From positions 1-31,609 of the forward strand of contig JBQTGY010000095.1 of the NCBI GenBank assembly GCA_052390415.1: a DNA stretch of 31,609 nucleotides. The letters are read 5' to 3'. The position numbers were made by a program, and so were the translations under genes. The stretch comes from JANNWF01 sp052390415. GTDB lineage: Bacteria; Pseudomonadota; Gammaproteobacteria; Xanthomonadales; Xanthomonadaceae. Positions 6,307-14,637 of the stretch are shown here, one piece after another; the first letter of the stretch is position 1, and each line of letters begins with the position of its first letter. A model generated the notes under the pieces. It worked only from the letters and a program-made list of their open reading frames with translations, had not been told where the DNA came from and did not search any database.

Positions 6307-8480
6307 GCGCGACACAACTGGGTCATCAACGCACTCTGCGCCGAGTGCGGCATCTGATCGCCGACGGGAACAAGGCGGGTATAGCTGCCATCGGAATTGA
6401 GCAACCAAGCGCTGGTGTTGTCGGCCAGATAGTTGGCGATTTCCTCGTCATAGACGCGTGTGGCGAGCTCGACGTCAAGGATGGGGAAGCAGCTTTCGAC
6501 GCGCCGCAAGAGGTTGCGCTCCATCCAGTCGGCGCTGGAGCAAAACAGCTCCGGCGTGCCGGCGTTGTGAAACCAGTAGACCCGGCTGTGCTCAAGAAAG
6601 CGACTGATCACCGAGCGCACGCGGATGTTTTCAGACACCCCGGCCACGCCCGGTCGCAGGCAGCAGGCACCGCGCACGATCAAGTCGATCTGCACACCGG
6701 CGCAGGAGGCGTCGTAAAGCGCGCGGATCACGCTGGGCTCATTCAGCGCGTTCATCTTCGCCTTGATACTTGCTGTTTTGCCGGCGCGGGCATTTTTCGC
6801 CTCGCGTTCGATGAGCTTGAGCAAGCCCGAGTGAAGCGTGAAGGGCGCTTGCAAAATGTGCTTGAGCTTGGCCGCTGTGGACAGCCCAGAGAGCTGCTGA
6901 AACATCATGTGCACGTCATGGCCAAGTTCCGCATTGGCGCTGATCAGGCCGATGTCGGTGTAACCCTTGGCGGTGCCGCTATGGTAATTGCCGGTGCCCA
7001 TGTGCACGTAGCGATTCAACTTCTTGCCTTCACGGCGGACGATCAGAAGCATCTTGGCGTGGGTCTTGTAGCCGACCACGCCGTACACCACCTGCACACC
7101 AGCTTCCTGCAGACGATCTGCCAGGCGAATGTTGGCCTCCTCATCGAAGCGCGCACGCAGCTCGACGACGACGGTCACGTCCTTGCCATTGCGCGCAGCG
7201 GTAATCAGGTGCTCCACCAGCTGCGAATCCTTGCCGGCGCGATACAGGGTTTGCTTGATCGCCAACACATCGGGATCGTGCGCAGCGGTGCGCACCCATT
7301 CGACGACCGCCTGGAAGCTGTCGAACGGATGATGTAGCAGCACATCACGCTTCTTCAGTTGCGCGAATGGGTCTTCCACAAACGCCAACGGGGCACGCGG
7401 CGTGAAGGCGGGAAATTTGAGTTCCGGGCGGTTGACCATCTCGTAGACCGCGGTGACGCGGTTGAGATTGACCGGCCCGTTGATGCGATACACCGCGTTC
7501 TCGGGCAGATCGAAGTTCTGCAACAAGGTACGCATGATCGCGTTCGGTGTGTTCTCGGCGATTTCCAGCCGCACCGCGCGGCGAAAACCGCGGCCGACCA
7601 GCTCATCCTTCAGCGCGCGAGCGAGGTTCTCGACTTCTTCCTCGTCCACAAACAACTCGGAGTTGCGAGTGACTCGAAACTGATACGCACCCTTGACGCG
7701 CATGCCGGGAAACATCTCATCGACGAACGCGCCCAATACCGCTGACAGCAAAACGAAGTCATGCGGTCCGCCTGATACGTCCTCAGGCAGCTGAATGATG
7801 CGCGGCAAAGAGCGCGGCGCACGCACGATGGCCATGCCGCCTGAACGACCAAACGCGTCCTTGCCTTCCAGCACCACCACCACATTCAGACTCTTGTTGA
7901 GAATGCGCGGGAAGGGATGCGCGGGATCCAGTCCCAGCGGTGACAACACGGGCAGGATTTCATCCACAAAATAGCGGTGCAGCCAACGTTTCTGCCTTGC
8001 GTTCCAGGTTTCGCGCGGCAGGGTGCGTATGCCGGTGCGCGAAAGTTCGGGCCGCAGGCTGTCGTTCCAGAACCTGTATTGGGCTTCGACCAGTGCGCTG
8101 GCGCGTTCATGAATCGCCTTCAATGCGGTCGTCGGCGAGACACCATCGGGTGGCAGCGGCCCACCAAACTCGAGCGCCGTGCGCACGGTGGCGACGCGGA
8201 TCTCGAAAAACTCGTCGAGATTGGTGCAGGAAATGCACAGAAAGCGCAGCCGTTCCAGCAGCGGCTGCGACGCATCCATTGCCTGCGCCAAAACGCGGAA
8301 ATTGAATTCCAGCTGCGACAGTTCGCGATTGATGTACAAGCCCGGGTCGCGCAGATCGCGAGTAGATGTCATGGAGGTTTGCTTGGAAGGGTTGCGGCGA
8401 CGATGGTCGGGCCCACTCATGGGCGGCAGCGAAGTGACTGCAACTGCCTGCGCCAGATGGGTTGAATCTGCCGGCATCAT
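6303..8480 (-). CDS. ppk1: Polyphosphate kinase 1
   Basis: 725 residues from the ATG at 8480, which overlaps the phoR stop (ATGA); an ATG directly after it (8477) is equally possible. Later ATGs (8420, 8372) have no ribosome site. The enzyme reversibly moves the gamma phosphate of ATP onto polyphosphate. Visible landmarks are the N-terminal domain start GLYINRELSQLEFNFRVL, the linker DLPENAVYRINGPVNL, the catalytic YKTHAKMLL with the His that becomes phosphorylated (about residue 474), the MGTGNYHSGTAKGYTDIGL block, and the second phospholipase-D-like motif FCSSADWMERNLLRRVE. The ~45 residues before GLYIN are longer than in many PPK1 proteins and poorly conserved in character. Translation is probably coupled to phoR and ppx through the 4-nt overlaps. 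Confidence 0.96.
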   Translation of the reverse strand: MMPADSTHLAQAVAVTSLPPMSGPDHRRRNPSKQTSMTSTRDLRDPGLYINRELSQLEFNFRVLAQAMDASQPLLERLRFLCISCTNLDEFFEIRVATVRTALEFGGPLPPDGVSPTTALKAIHERASALVEAQYRFWNDSLRPELSRTGIRTLPRETWNARQKRWLHRYFVDEILPVLSPLGLDPAHPFPRILNKSLNVVVVLEGKDAFGRSGGMAIVRAPRSLPRIIQLPEDVSGGPHDFVLLSAVLGAFVDEMFPGMRVKGAYQFRVTRNSELFVDEEEVENLARALKDELVGRGFRRAVRLEIAENTPNAIMRTLLQNFDLPENAVYRINGPVNLNRVTAVYEMVNRPELKFPAFTPRAPLAFVEDPFAQLKKRDVLLHHPFDSFQAVVEWVRTAAHDPDVLAIKQTLYRAGKDSQLVEHLITAARNGKDVTVVVELRARFDEEANIRLADRLQEAGVQVVYGVVGYKTHAKMLLIVRREGKKLNRYVHMGTGNYHSGTAKGYTDIGLISANAELGHDVHMMFQQLSGLSTAAKLKHILQAPFTLHSGLLKLIEREAKNARAGKTASIKAKMNALNEPSVIRALYDASCAGVQIDLIVRGACCLRPGVAGVSENIRVRSVISRFLEHSRVYWFHNAGTPELFCSSADWMERNLLRRVESCFPILDVELATRVYDEEIANYLADNTSAWLLNSDGSYTRLVPVGDQMPHSAQSALMTQLCRA

Positions 8481-9799
8481 GCCGCTTCGCTGCGCTCGCT
8501 GTCGCGCGGCAAGCCACGCACGGGCGGAAAAACGCAAGCAAACTCGCTACCCACACCCACTTCACTGCGAATATCCAGGCGCGCCTGATGCAGGTTCAAT
8601 ACGTGTTTGACGATGGATAGACCGAGCCCCGTACCGCCGCTGTCGCGCGAACGACTATCCGAGACTCGATAAAAGCGTTCGGTGATGCGCCCAAGATGCT
8701 GCACCGGAATGCCCTGGCCGCTATCGATGACGGCTAGACGGAGACTGCCATCGGCATCCTTGGAATAGCGAATCTCGATCCGCCCCCCATCTGGCGTGTA
8801 ACGCACGGCATTGCTGACCAGATTCGAAAACGCGCTGTGCAATTCCTTGTTGGAGCCCTGCAAGTCCGATGCACATTGCTCGTTCACGAACACACGGTGG
8901 CGGCCAGCGCTCAGCGCTTCGGCTTCGCGGCGCAAGCTCGCCAACTGGCTGCGCATATCGACGTGGTCATCGATCGCACGTTCCTGCGCTTCAAGCCGCG
9001 ACAGGGTGAGCAGGTCTTCGACGATCTGGGTCATGCGTTGCGACTGTGTGCGCATTTCGCGCAGCACGGCGGCCCACTCGGGGTGCTCGTCGGGTTCCAG
9101 CATGTCGAGGTAACCATGCACGACGGTCAGTGGCGTGCGTAGCTCGTGGGAGACATTGGCCACAAAGTCGCGGCGCACCTGCTCCAGATGCATCAACATG
9201 CTGATGTCGCGCACCACCAGTAGCCGCTGTTTCGCCGTGTAGTCGATCAGACGCAAGGACAAGCGGCGGTTGGGATCGGTGGGCGAGGGCAAGTCCAGCA
9301 GCGGTTCGCTTGCGCCAGCTGCCAGCCAATCGCTGACTCGTGGTGCGCGGACCAGATGGGTAAATCGTTTGCCAATGTCGACCTGCGGTCGCAGACCAAG
9401 CAAGCGTACCGCCGCTTCATTGAACCACTCGATGTTCAATTCGCCTGCGCTGACGACCAGGATGGCGTCTGGCAAGGCAGCCGCTGCGGTTCGGAAGGTG
9501 CGTAGCAGGCCGTGCAAGCGGCGCTTGCGTTGCCGCGCTTCCCGTTGCCGTTGGAAGAGTCGTTGCGCGACTTCGGAAAACACGCCCCAGCCTTGCGGCG
9601 GTTGCAAACGACGCCGGCCACTCAGCTGCGCCAGCAGGCGGGCAAGCTGCCAATAATGCCAAGCCAGCGCCAGCGCCAATCCGAAGCACAAGCCCATCCA
9701 GAACTGGCCGGCAATGGCACCGCTGATCGCGCAAAGCAGCAACCAGCCGGTGAGCCGGGTGAACGAATGCTGCCAGGGTCGGCCGGGAATCAGGTTCAT
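8477..9799 (-). CDS. phoR: Phosphate-regulon sensor histidine kinase PhoR
   Basis: 440 residues. Two membrane segments lie close to the N-terminus (WLLLCAISGAIAGQFWMGLCFGLALALAWHY, ~19-49) with almost no periplasmic loop, as in PhoR, which senses phosphate through the Pst transporter rather than by a large external domain. A PAS domain covers ~105-200 (DAILVVSAGELNIEWFNEAAVRLLG). The HisKA box is VSHELRTPLTVVHGYLDM with phospho-acceptor His218. The ATP-binding domain has NLVSNAVRYTPDGG, DSGQGIP and GGTGLGLSIVKHV. phoB is 67 nt upstream; ppk overlaps the stop. The pstSCAB-phoU genes are not in this window. Confidence 0.95.
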   Translation of the reverse strand: MNLIPGRPWQHSFTRLTGWLLLCAISGAIAGQFWMGLCFGLALALAWHYWQLARLLAQLSGRRRLQPPQGWGVFSEVAQRLFQRQREARQRKRRLHGLLRTFRTAAAALPDAILVVSAGELNIEWFNEAAVRLLGLRPQVDIGKRFTHLVRAPRVSDWLAAGASEPLLDLPSPTDPNRRLSLRLIDYTAKQRLLVVRDISMLMHLEQVRRDFVANVSHELRTPLTVVHGYLDMLEPDEHPEWAAVLREMRTQSQRMTQIVEDLLTLSRLEAQERAIDDHVDMRSQLASLRREAEALSAGRHRVFVNEQCASDLQGSNKELHSAFSNLVSNAVRYTPDGGRIEIRYSKDADGSLRLAVIDSGQGIPVQHLGRITERFYRVSDSRSRDSGGTGLGLSIVKHVLNLHQARLDIRSEVGVGSEFACVFPPVRGLPRDSERSEAA

Positions 9800-9866
9800 G
9801 CGCGAATGCTAACGTTCTTGGCGCAGACAGCGCGGGCGGCGGCACGCAACGCGATGCGCAAGCCCG

Positions 9867-10556
9867 TCAGATGCTGGTGGAGAACCGGTAGCCGGCACCG
9901 CGCACGGTTTGGATCAGAGCGTCCAGACGATGCGGTTCAAGCGTCTTGCGCAGGCGGCGGATATGCACGTCGACCGTGCGTTCTTCGACGTACACGTTGC
10001 CGCCCCAGACGTGGTCCAGAAGCTGCGTGCGCGAATAGACCCGCTCGGCGTGAGTCATGAAAAAATGCAGCAACCGGTACTCGGTGGGACCAATGGTCAC
10101 CGCCGCGTCGCCCGCAAACACCCGATGCGCTGCGCCGTCGATGCGCAACCCGCCCACCGCCACGCTGCCGTCTTCTTCGTCGCCGCGTGAGCGCCGCATC
10201 ACCGCCTTGATGCGTGCCAGCAGTTCGCGCGATGAGAAGGGCTTGACCACGTAATCATCAACGCCAGCATCCAGACCACTGACGCGGTCGTTCTCCTCGC
10301 CGCGTGCGGTCAACATGATGATGGGCACTTCGCGGGTCAAACCTTCGCGACGAAAGCGCCGTGCGAGTTCGATGCCGCTGACGCCGGGCAGCATCCAGTC
10401 CAGCAGAATCAGGTCGGGAACGCGGTCGGCAATCGCCGATTGCGCCTCGCGAGCGTCGCCGGCCCCGATGGGCTCGTACTCGGCCTTGCGCAAGGCGAAC
10501 GCGACCATGTCGCGGATGGCGGGCTCGTCATCAATGATCAGAATGCGCTTGTTCAT
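9867..10556 (-). CDS. phoB: Phosphate-regulon response regulator PhoB
   Basis: 229 residues, standard for the OmpR/PhoB class. The receiver domain (1-120) has the acidic pair DDE at 9-11, phospho-acceptor Asp53 (LLDWMLPG), Thr83 and Lys105 (VVKPFSSREL). The winged-helix DNA-binding domain (~130-229) ends in the typical RTVDVHIRRLRKTLEP and TVRGAGYRFS. In phosphate-limited cells PhoR phosphorylates PhoB, which binds Pho boxes. A Pho box lies 36 nt upstream of the start, so the operon is very likely autoregulated. No strong Shine-Dalgarno sequence is visible before the ATG. Confidence 0.96.
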   Translation of the reverse strand: MNKRILIIDDEPAIRDMVAFALRKAEYEPIGAGDAREAQSAIADRVPDLILLDWMLPGVSGIELARRFRREGLTREVPIIMLTARGEENDRVSGLDAGVDDYVVKPFSSRELLARIKAVMRRSRGDEEDGSVAVGGLRIDGAAHRVFAGDAAVTIGPTEYRLLHFFMTHAERVYSRTQLLDHVWGGNVYVEERTVDVHIRRLRKTLEPHRLDALIQTVRGAGYRFSTSI

Positions 10557-10592
10557 CAGGAACCGTGCTGGAAAGACGATGCCTGCAAGTAC

Positions 10593-10610
10593 ATAACAGT
10601 TTTATGACTG
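10593..10610 (-). promoter_or_regulatory. Pho box upstream of phoB
   Basis: On the minus strand it reads CAGTCATAAAACTGTTAT. This matches 16 of 18 positions of the enterobacterial PhoB consensus (two CTGTCAT-type half sites separated by an AT-rich 4-mer). It faces phoB and lies 36 nt from its start codon, where a PhoB-activated promoter would replace the -35 element. I see no convincing -10 hexamer after it. Confidence 0.8.
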
Positions 10611-10673
10611 AAACATGACGCTAATCAATTTGAATGCGTAGCGTCGACCATTTTGCGGCTGACGCGGCACCAC

Positions 10674-10843
10674 ACTAGTGGGCTGTAACGAATGAAGCGG
10701 AAGTGGGATCGCGACGGGACGGGCGTGATGGACGCCGCTCCGGAGCGAGGCCAATAGCCAAAGCTATTGGCGGAGTGAGGAGCAAGTCCAGCGCGGCCAG
10801 ACCGAGCGAGCTACTTTCGATTTGTCCGTTACAGTCCACTAGT
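10674..10843. mobile_element. MITE-like 170-bp imperfect palindrome with terminal inverted repeats
   Basis: The ends are 17-bp inverted repeats with one mismatch: ACTAGTGGGCTGTAACG at 10674-10690 and CGTTACAGTCCACTAGT at 10827-10843. Both contain CTAG (10675-10678 and 10839-10842), which may be a target duplication as in IS5-group elements, though CTAG is itself palindromic. The centre is a perfect 8-bp hairpin (CCAATAGC caaa GCTATTGG, 10751-10770). The two halves resemble each other throughout, so a transcript could fold into one long hairpin. There is no ORF, so any movement would need a transposase in trans. The right CTAG provides the TAG stop of the M48 protease gene. The element lies between that gene and phoB. 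Confidence 0.6.
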
Positions 10844-12530
10844 TCGCGCTGGCGCGCCACGCACTGCGGACGGGCGCCGCTTGCTGTCGCAATTCACCGC
10901 CAGCGTGGATACCTTCCGCGCGAAGCTCGAGCACGATAGGGGTTATCGCGGCGATGCGTGCATCGATACGCGAGCGTTGCACGTAATCCAGATCGTCGCG
11001 CTCTTTCAGGCGCACCAGCTGATTGAGAGCGTCTTCGGCACGACCAGACAGGAACGCGTCCTCGGCATAGGCCTCGCCCGCACGCGCGATATCGCCGGCT
11101 GTCTCGCTGGCGCGGGCGAACGTGTTCTGCAGAGTGGCGTCATAGGCGCCGGCCGCCAGCAGGGGTCGCAATACTTCTTGCGCCGCGCGACCCGACGCGG
11201 GATCGCCGCGCTCGGCCAATGCCCGCGCATAACTCAAGGCGATCGCACGATTAAGCGGATAGCGCTCGAGCAAGCCTTGATAAAGCGTCGTGGCTGCCTC
11301 CCAATTGGCCGCGCGATGCTGGGACTCCGCGCTCGCCAAATCGAGCCAGAACATCTCCGGGTGTCGCTCGGAAAGTTCGCTGAGGGCGATCAGGGCTTCG
11401 TTGGCTCGGCCGACATCCGCCAGCGCCAACGCCAGTCCGTAGTGCTGCGGATCAGACAGCGACTTGCCGCCGATTTGCATGCGCTGGTACTCGGCCACCG
11501 CATCGGCAGGGCTCGCGGCCGACAACACGCGCATACGCTCGCGCGCCCAATCAAACATCCGTTCCGGCTGGCTGATCGAGGCTTGCAGCGCGGCTCGCAA
11601 GTCAAACGGAAACGCCGGGTGCACGGTATGCCGGTTTGCAGTCGATAGTCCGGCATCGGTTTCCACTTGGGTCCAGGAACACTGCCGGGTTGAGCCGTCG
11701 AGGTTCATGACGCAAGCGTAGCCGCCGCTCAGCATTTTCGAAGCGCGCTCCTTGGCCTCGGCGATGCGCGTCGTGGTGACCGGGTGCGAACGCAGGAATT
11801 CGGGCGGACCTTCACCTTGCGAGCGCAAGGCGCGCTGCATGCGACCGAAAAATCCAGCCATCGCCATGGGGTCGTATCCGGTGCGGCCGAGTATCTGGAT
11901 GCCGATGCGATCCGCCTCATGCTCGCTGGCGCGGGTATGGTTGATCTGCCGCTGCTGCATGAGGGCGATGCCGCTGGCAATCGCCGCCTGGGTGGCATCA
12001 CTGTCGCCGCCGGCCGCCTGTGCAGCAATCACTGCGCCAAGCATGGCAAGCGCGATCGGAATGGTGTCCTTTTGCGCGCGCTCGACCGCGCGCACCACGT
12101 GGCGCTGAGTGACGTGAGTGATTTCATGTGCCAATACGGCAGCCACTTCGTCTTCACTTTCAGCGGTCAGCACCAGGCCGGCGTTGGTGCCGACATAACC
12201 ACCGAGGGTGGCGAATGCATTGATGTCGCGCGAGCGAATCAGGAAAAACGTGTAGCGCTGGTCCGGGCGTTCACTGCTCGCGGCCAGGCGATGGCCCATG
12301 CCATCCAACCAGCCTTCCAGCAGCGGGTCCTCCAGCAACCAGTCCAGACGCCGCAGTTCGCCGACCAGTTGTCGACCATAGGCTTGTTCTTGCGCCGGGC
12401 TGATCAGCTCGGACGCGGACGAACCGATATCGGGTAGGTTGCTGATGTCTTGCGCTGCCGCTGGCAGACAAAACGAGCAGGCGAGCGCCAAGGCGCTCAA
12501 GCGGAGGTGCAGCCACTTGGTCGTGTTCAT
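10839..12530 (-). CDS. bepA: M48-family periplasmic metalloprotease with TPR-like tail (BepA/YfgC type)
   Basis: 563 residues. The ATG at 12530 is chosen over one 7 codons upstream because it directly begins a signal peptide (MNTTKWLHLRLSALALACSF, cut near AAA-Q27). The zinc site HEITH lies at ~135-139 (VAAVLAHEITHVTQRH), with the downstream glutamate in ASEHEADRIG near 203-207. The context FATLGGYVGTNAGLVLTAESEDE is typical of this family. The second half (~330-560) is Ala-rich and helical with TPR-like spacing. BepA proteins degrade or help assemble outer-membrane proteins such as LptD and BamA. The stop codon lies in the edge of the MITE-like element. Transcription diverges from the glutaredoxin gene. 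Confidence 0.88.
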   Translation of the reverse strand: MNTTKWLHLRLSALALACSFCLPAAAQDISNLPDIGSSASELISPAQEQAYGRQLVGELRRLDWLLEDPLLEGWLDGMGHRLAASSERPDQRYTFFLIRSRDINAFATLGGYVGTNAGLVLTAESEDEVAAVLAHEITHVTQRHVVRAVERAQKDTIPIALAMLGAVIAAQAAGGDSDATQAAIASGIALMQQRQINHTRASEHEADRIGIQILGRTGYDPMAMAGFFGRMQRALRSQGEGPPEFLRSHPVTTTRIAEAKERASKMLSGGYACVMNLDGSTRQCSWTQVETDAGLSTANRHTVHPAFPFDLRAALQASISQPERMFDWARERMRVLSAASPADAVAEYQRMQIGGKSLSDPQHYGLALALADVGRANEALIALSELSERHPEMFWLDLASAESQHRAANWEAATTLYQGLLERYPLNRAIALSYARALAERGDPASGRAAQEVLRPLLAAGAYDATLQNTFARASETAGDIARAGEAYAEDAFLSGRAEDALNQLVRLKERDDLDYVQRSRIDARIAAITPIVLELRAEGIHAGGELRQQAAPVRSAWRASAN

Positions 12531-12624
12531 AGCCGCGCATCTTCCCCGCATGCAGGTGAAAGCGAGTTAACCCGCCGTAAACTAGCGGTATCCGACGATA
12601 TCCGTTTGCTTCAAGGAGCGCTGC

Positions 12625-12885
12625 ATGCCCGAAGTATTGATCTATTCGACCGCCGTCTGTCCGTATTGCGTGGCCGCCAAGACCTTCTTGAGCAAAAAGG
12701 GTTATGCCTACCGCGATGTGCGAATTGACATCGACCCCGCGCAGCGCGCCGAGATGCTTGCCCGCGCCAAGCGCACCAGCGTGCCGCAGATCTTCATTGG
12801 TGACACCCACGTCGGGGGTTTTGATGATCTGGTCGCGCTGGATCGCGCGGGTGGATTGGCACCGTTGATGGCGGCGGCCTCGTGA
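12625..12885 (+). CDS. grxC: Glutaredoxin 3
   Basis: 86 residues, normal for monothiol-reducing small glutaredoxins of the GrxC type. The active site CPYC is at residues 12-15 (STAVCPYCVAAKTFL), the cis-Pro motif TSVPQIFIG is near 51-59, and GGFDDLVALD is near 64-73. It reduces disulfides and glutathione mixed disulfides in the cytoplasm. AAGGAG lies 8 nt before the ATG. The stop overlaps the GTG start of the AhpD-like gene, so the two redox proteins are probably co-translated. Confidence 0.95.
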   Translation: MPEVLIYSTAVCPYCVAAKTFLSKKGYAYRDVRIDIDPAQRAEMLARAKRTSVPQIFIGDTHVGGFDDLVALDRAGGLAPLMAAAS

Positions 12886-13283
12886 GCGACGCGCCCGTGG
12901 TGGCTGATCGCGTGCAAGCGTTCGCAGACTTTCGGCAACGCATGAACGACCGCATTCTGGCCGAAGACAATCAGGTCGTCCGGCGATTTTTCGCGCTGGA
13001 TACGCAAACCTACCGGCCCGGCGCGCTGGATGGCAAGACCAAGGAGCTACTCGGTTTGGTGGCGTCGATGGTGCTGCGTTGCGACGACTGCATCAGTTAC
13101 CACATCGCCGAGTGCCGCAAGGCAGGCGCCAATCGCGACGAACTGTTCGAAACCTTCAGCGTGGGCTTGGTGGTCGGTGGCAGCATCGTGATTCCGCATC
13201 TGCGCCGCGCCGTGGACTTCCTCGACCAACTGGAAGCCGGCGAGCGCAGTGCCGAGGCCGGCTGCTGCGAAAGCCACGCCTAA
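12882..13283 (+). CDS. Carboxymuconolactone decarboxylase/AhpD-like protein
   Basis: 133 residues, GTG start overlapping the grx stop (GTGA). The AhpD-type redox motif CxxCxxxH is present as C67-D-D-C70-I-S-Y-H74, with an upstream acidic residue (KTKELLGLVASMVLRCDDC). Proteins of this fold act as small peroxidases or thiol adaptors. An extra CC pair near the C-terminus (EAGCCESHA) is unusual and could be a metal or thiol site. The overlap with glutaredoxin supports a thiol-redox role; substrate unknown. Confidence 0.88.
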   Translation: MSDAPVVADRVQAFADFRQRMNDRILAEDNQVVRRFFALDTQTYRPGALDGKTKELLGLVASMVLRCDDCISYHIAECRKAGANRDELFETFSVGLVVGGSIVIPHLRRAVDFLDQLEAGERSAEAGCCESHA

Positions 13284-13304
13284 ATCAGGAAACGGGAGAG
13301 CCAA

Positions 13305-13324
13305 GCGCAGCGTGTTGGCTGCGC
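13305..13324. other. 7-bp hairpin between convergent genes
   Basis: GCGCAGC and GCTGCGC pair around a 6-nt loop in the 72-nt gap between the AhpD-like gene and the convergent secreted-protein gene. It may act as a shared terminator, but neither strand has a T-tract. Confidence 0.3.
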
Positions 13325-13355
13325 CTGCCTGACGGCGAGCCGCCGCTCAGCCTGC

Positions 13356-14456
13356 TCAGCGCGGCAGCTGCATCGCCCGCAGCACGCCACCTTGCTCGTC
13401 GCTGCCTTGCAAGCGGGCGAGACCCACGTCCTCGAAGCGCCAGAGGCGGCCATCGCTGTGTTCGAACTCACAGACGTCAGGCGGTGATTGCGGCCGATTC
13501 ATGGCGGCCTCACAGGTCAGGCTTTCGCCGGCCTTGCTGATCAGCGTGAATCCGTTGTCATCGACCAGTATGTCGACAAACTCAAGTTCGATGGATTTGC
13601 CGCTGGCTGCACTTTCAAGGCGCCAATGGCCGATCCAACTTGATCCTGGGTGTTGACCAAAGTCGAAGCGCACCATCGAAATGGGTTGCAGGTCGATGCC
13701 TTGCCCTTCGGCGTCCGTTCGACTGAACCAGAACACCGCGCGTGCAGACGTCAGCCACTCGATCTGCAATCGACCTACCGCGGCCGCATTCGCCGGTCCC
13801 ACATACCCACCGAAGGGGCCGCGACCTCCCTCCAGTCGGGTAAGCGCTATATCGCTGCTCCGACCCGAAAACCCGGCCGCGCCGAACATCCATTCCGGCT
13901 GGCCGCTCTCACCATAACCAGAAAAGCTGACCGCCAAGGTGTTGCCTTGGCGCTCGATCTGGGCGCCGATGCCGGGGCCGGCGTGATCAAACTCGCCACC
14001 GGGTTCACCCCACCAGAAGCCAGTCTCAGGATCGATGGCTGCCGCCTCCGTTGCTGCCGCAACGCCGATGCTGGCGAGCTCGAAAGCCACCAGACGTGGT
14101 GCGTTCAACGGATCGTCCCGCAGCTCGAAGCGGAGACGCACGGTCTCGCCGGCGGCAAACGATTTGCTGCCAGCCGGAACTTCAGCACGAATCTGATACG
14201 GCCCAGGCTCGGCCGCGCAGCGATTGCTATCGGTCTTTGCGCTGACGGTGATCTGTTTGCCGACCACCTCAACGCCGTCGAGCAAGGGCGGGCAGCCGCT
14301 TGTCCACGCGCCGTTGATCTCGATCTGCGGCAGCTCGCCAGCAGTCGCGGGCAGCAAACTCAAGCGCGTGTCTGCGGCGCTTGCGGCTGTACCGGCACCA
14401 AGCGCGATTGCAGCGGCAAGCGCCAAGCGAACGAATGGGATGGAAGGTCTGATCAT
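13356..14456 (-). CDS. Secreted protein of unknown function
   Basis: 366 residues. A clear signal peptide (FVRLALAAAIALGAGTAASA, cut before ADT) sends it to the periplasm or outside. The N-terminal ~110 residues are beta-rich and carry three Cys residues (SGCPP, NRCAA). Two copies of an aromatic/Gly-rich module follow: TGFWWGEPGG...GIGAQIERQGNTLAVSFSGYGESGQPEWMFG near 150-205, and a weaker later section (IGHWRLESAASGKSIELEF). This module resembles one in the C-terminus of the metzincin-like protein at 15689-17995. I do not recognise a named family with confidence. It stands alone, divergent from the isocitrate dehydrogenase gene. Confidence 0.75.
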   Translation of the reverse strand: MIRPSIPFVRLALAAAIALGAGTAASAADTRLSLLPATAGELPQIEINGAWTSGCPPLLDGVEVVGKQITVSAKTDSNRCAAEPGPYQIRAEVPAGSKSFAAGETVRLRFELRDDPLNAPRLVAFELASIGVAAATEAAAIDPETGFWWGEPGGEFDHAGPGIGAQIERQGNTLAVSFSGYGESGQPEWMFGAAGFSGRSSDIALTRLEGGRGPFGGYVGPANAAAVGRLQIEWLTSARAVFWFSRTDAEGQGIDLQPISMVRFDFGQHPGSSWIGHWRLESAASGKSIELEFVDILVDDNGFTLISKAGESLTCEAAMNRPQSPPDVCEFEHSDGRLWRFEDVGLARLQGSDEQGGVLRAMQLPR

Positions 14457-14568
14457 GGCCGCACTTTACCGCAGCGCGGTGCTGCGCTGTCGGTGTTGCG
14501 TTCAGTTGGGCGCGGCCACATCGCGTTCTTGCATGCATCGGAAGCTGGGCGGGATCAACAACTGCACC

Positions 14569-14617
14569 GATAATGGCGGCCTCCCCATCGAACTTTGCGA
14601 TCACCTCACATGATCGC
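14569..14617 (+). promoter_or_regulatory. Leader of the isocitrate dehydrogenase gene with -10-like box and inverted repeat
   Basis: A -10-like GATAAT lies at 14569-14574; no good -35 is seen. About 22 nt further is a perfect 7-bp inverted repeat, GCGATCA (14597-14603) and TGATCGC (14611-14617), with a 7-nt spacer, ending 20 nt before the ATG. It could be an operator just past the transcription start or an mRNA hairpin. Confidence 0.45.
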
Positions 14618-14637
14618 CTTCAGCGAGGTTTTGCCCC

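Noticed and set aside
5128..6357. Long plus-strand frame (409 codons) opposite ppx
   Set aside because: It is the antisense of a clear ppx gene; the composition of GC-rich codons keeps the opposite frame open and the product has no recognisable domain.
6345..7337. 330-codon plus-strand frame opposite ppk
   Set aside because: Antisense shadow of the conserved PPK1 C-terminal half; no ribosome site or domain.
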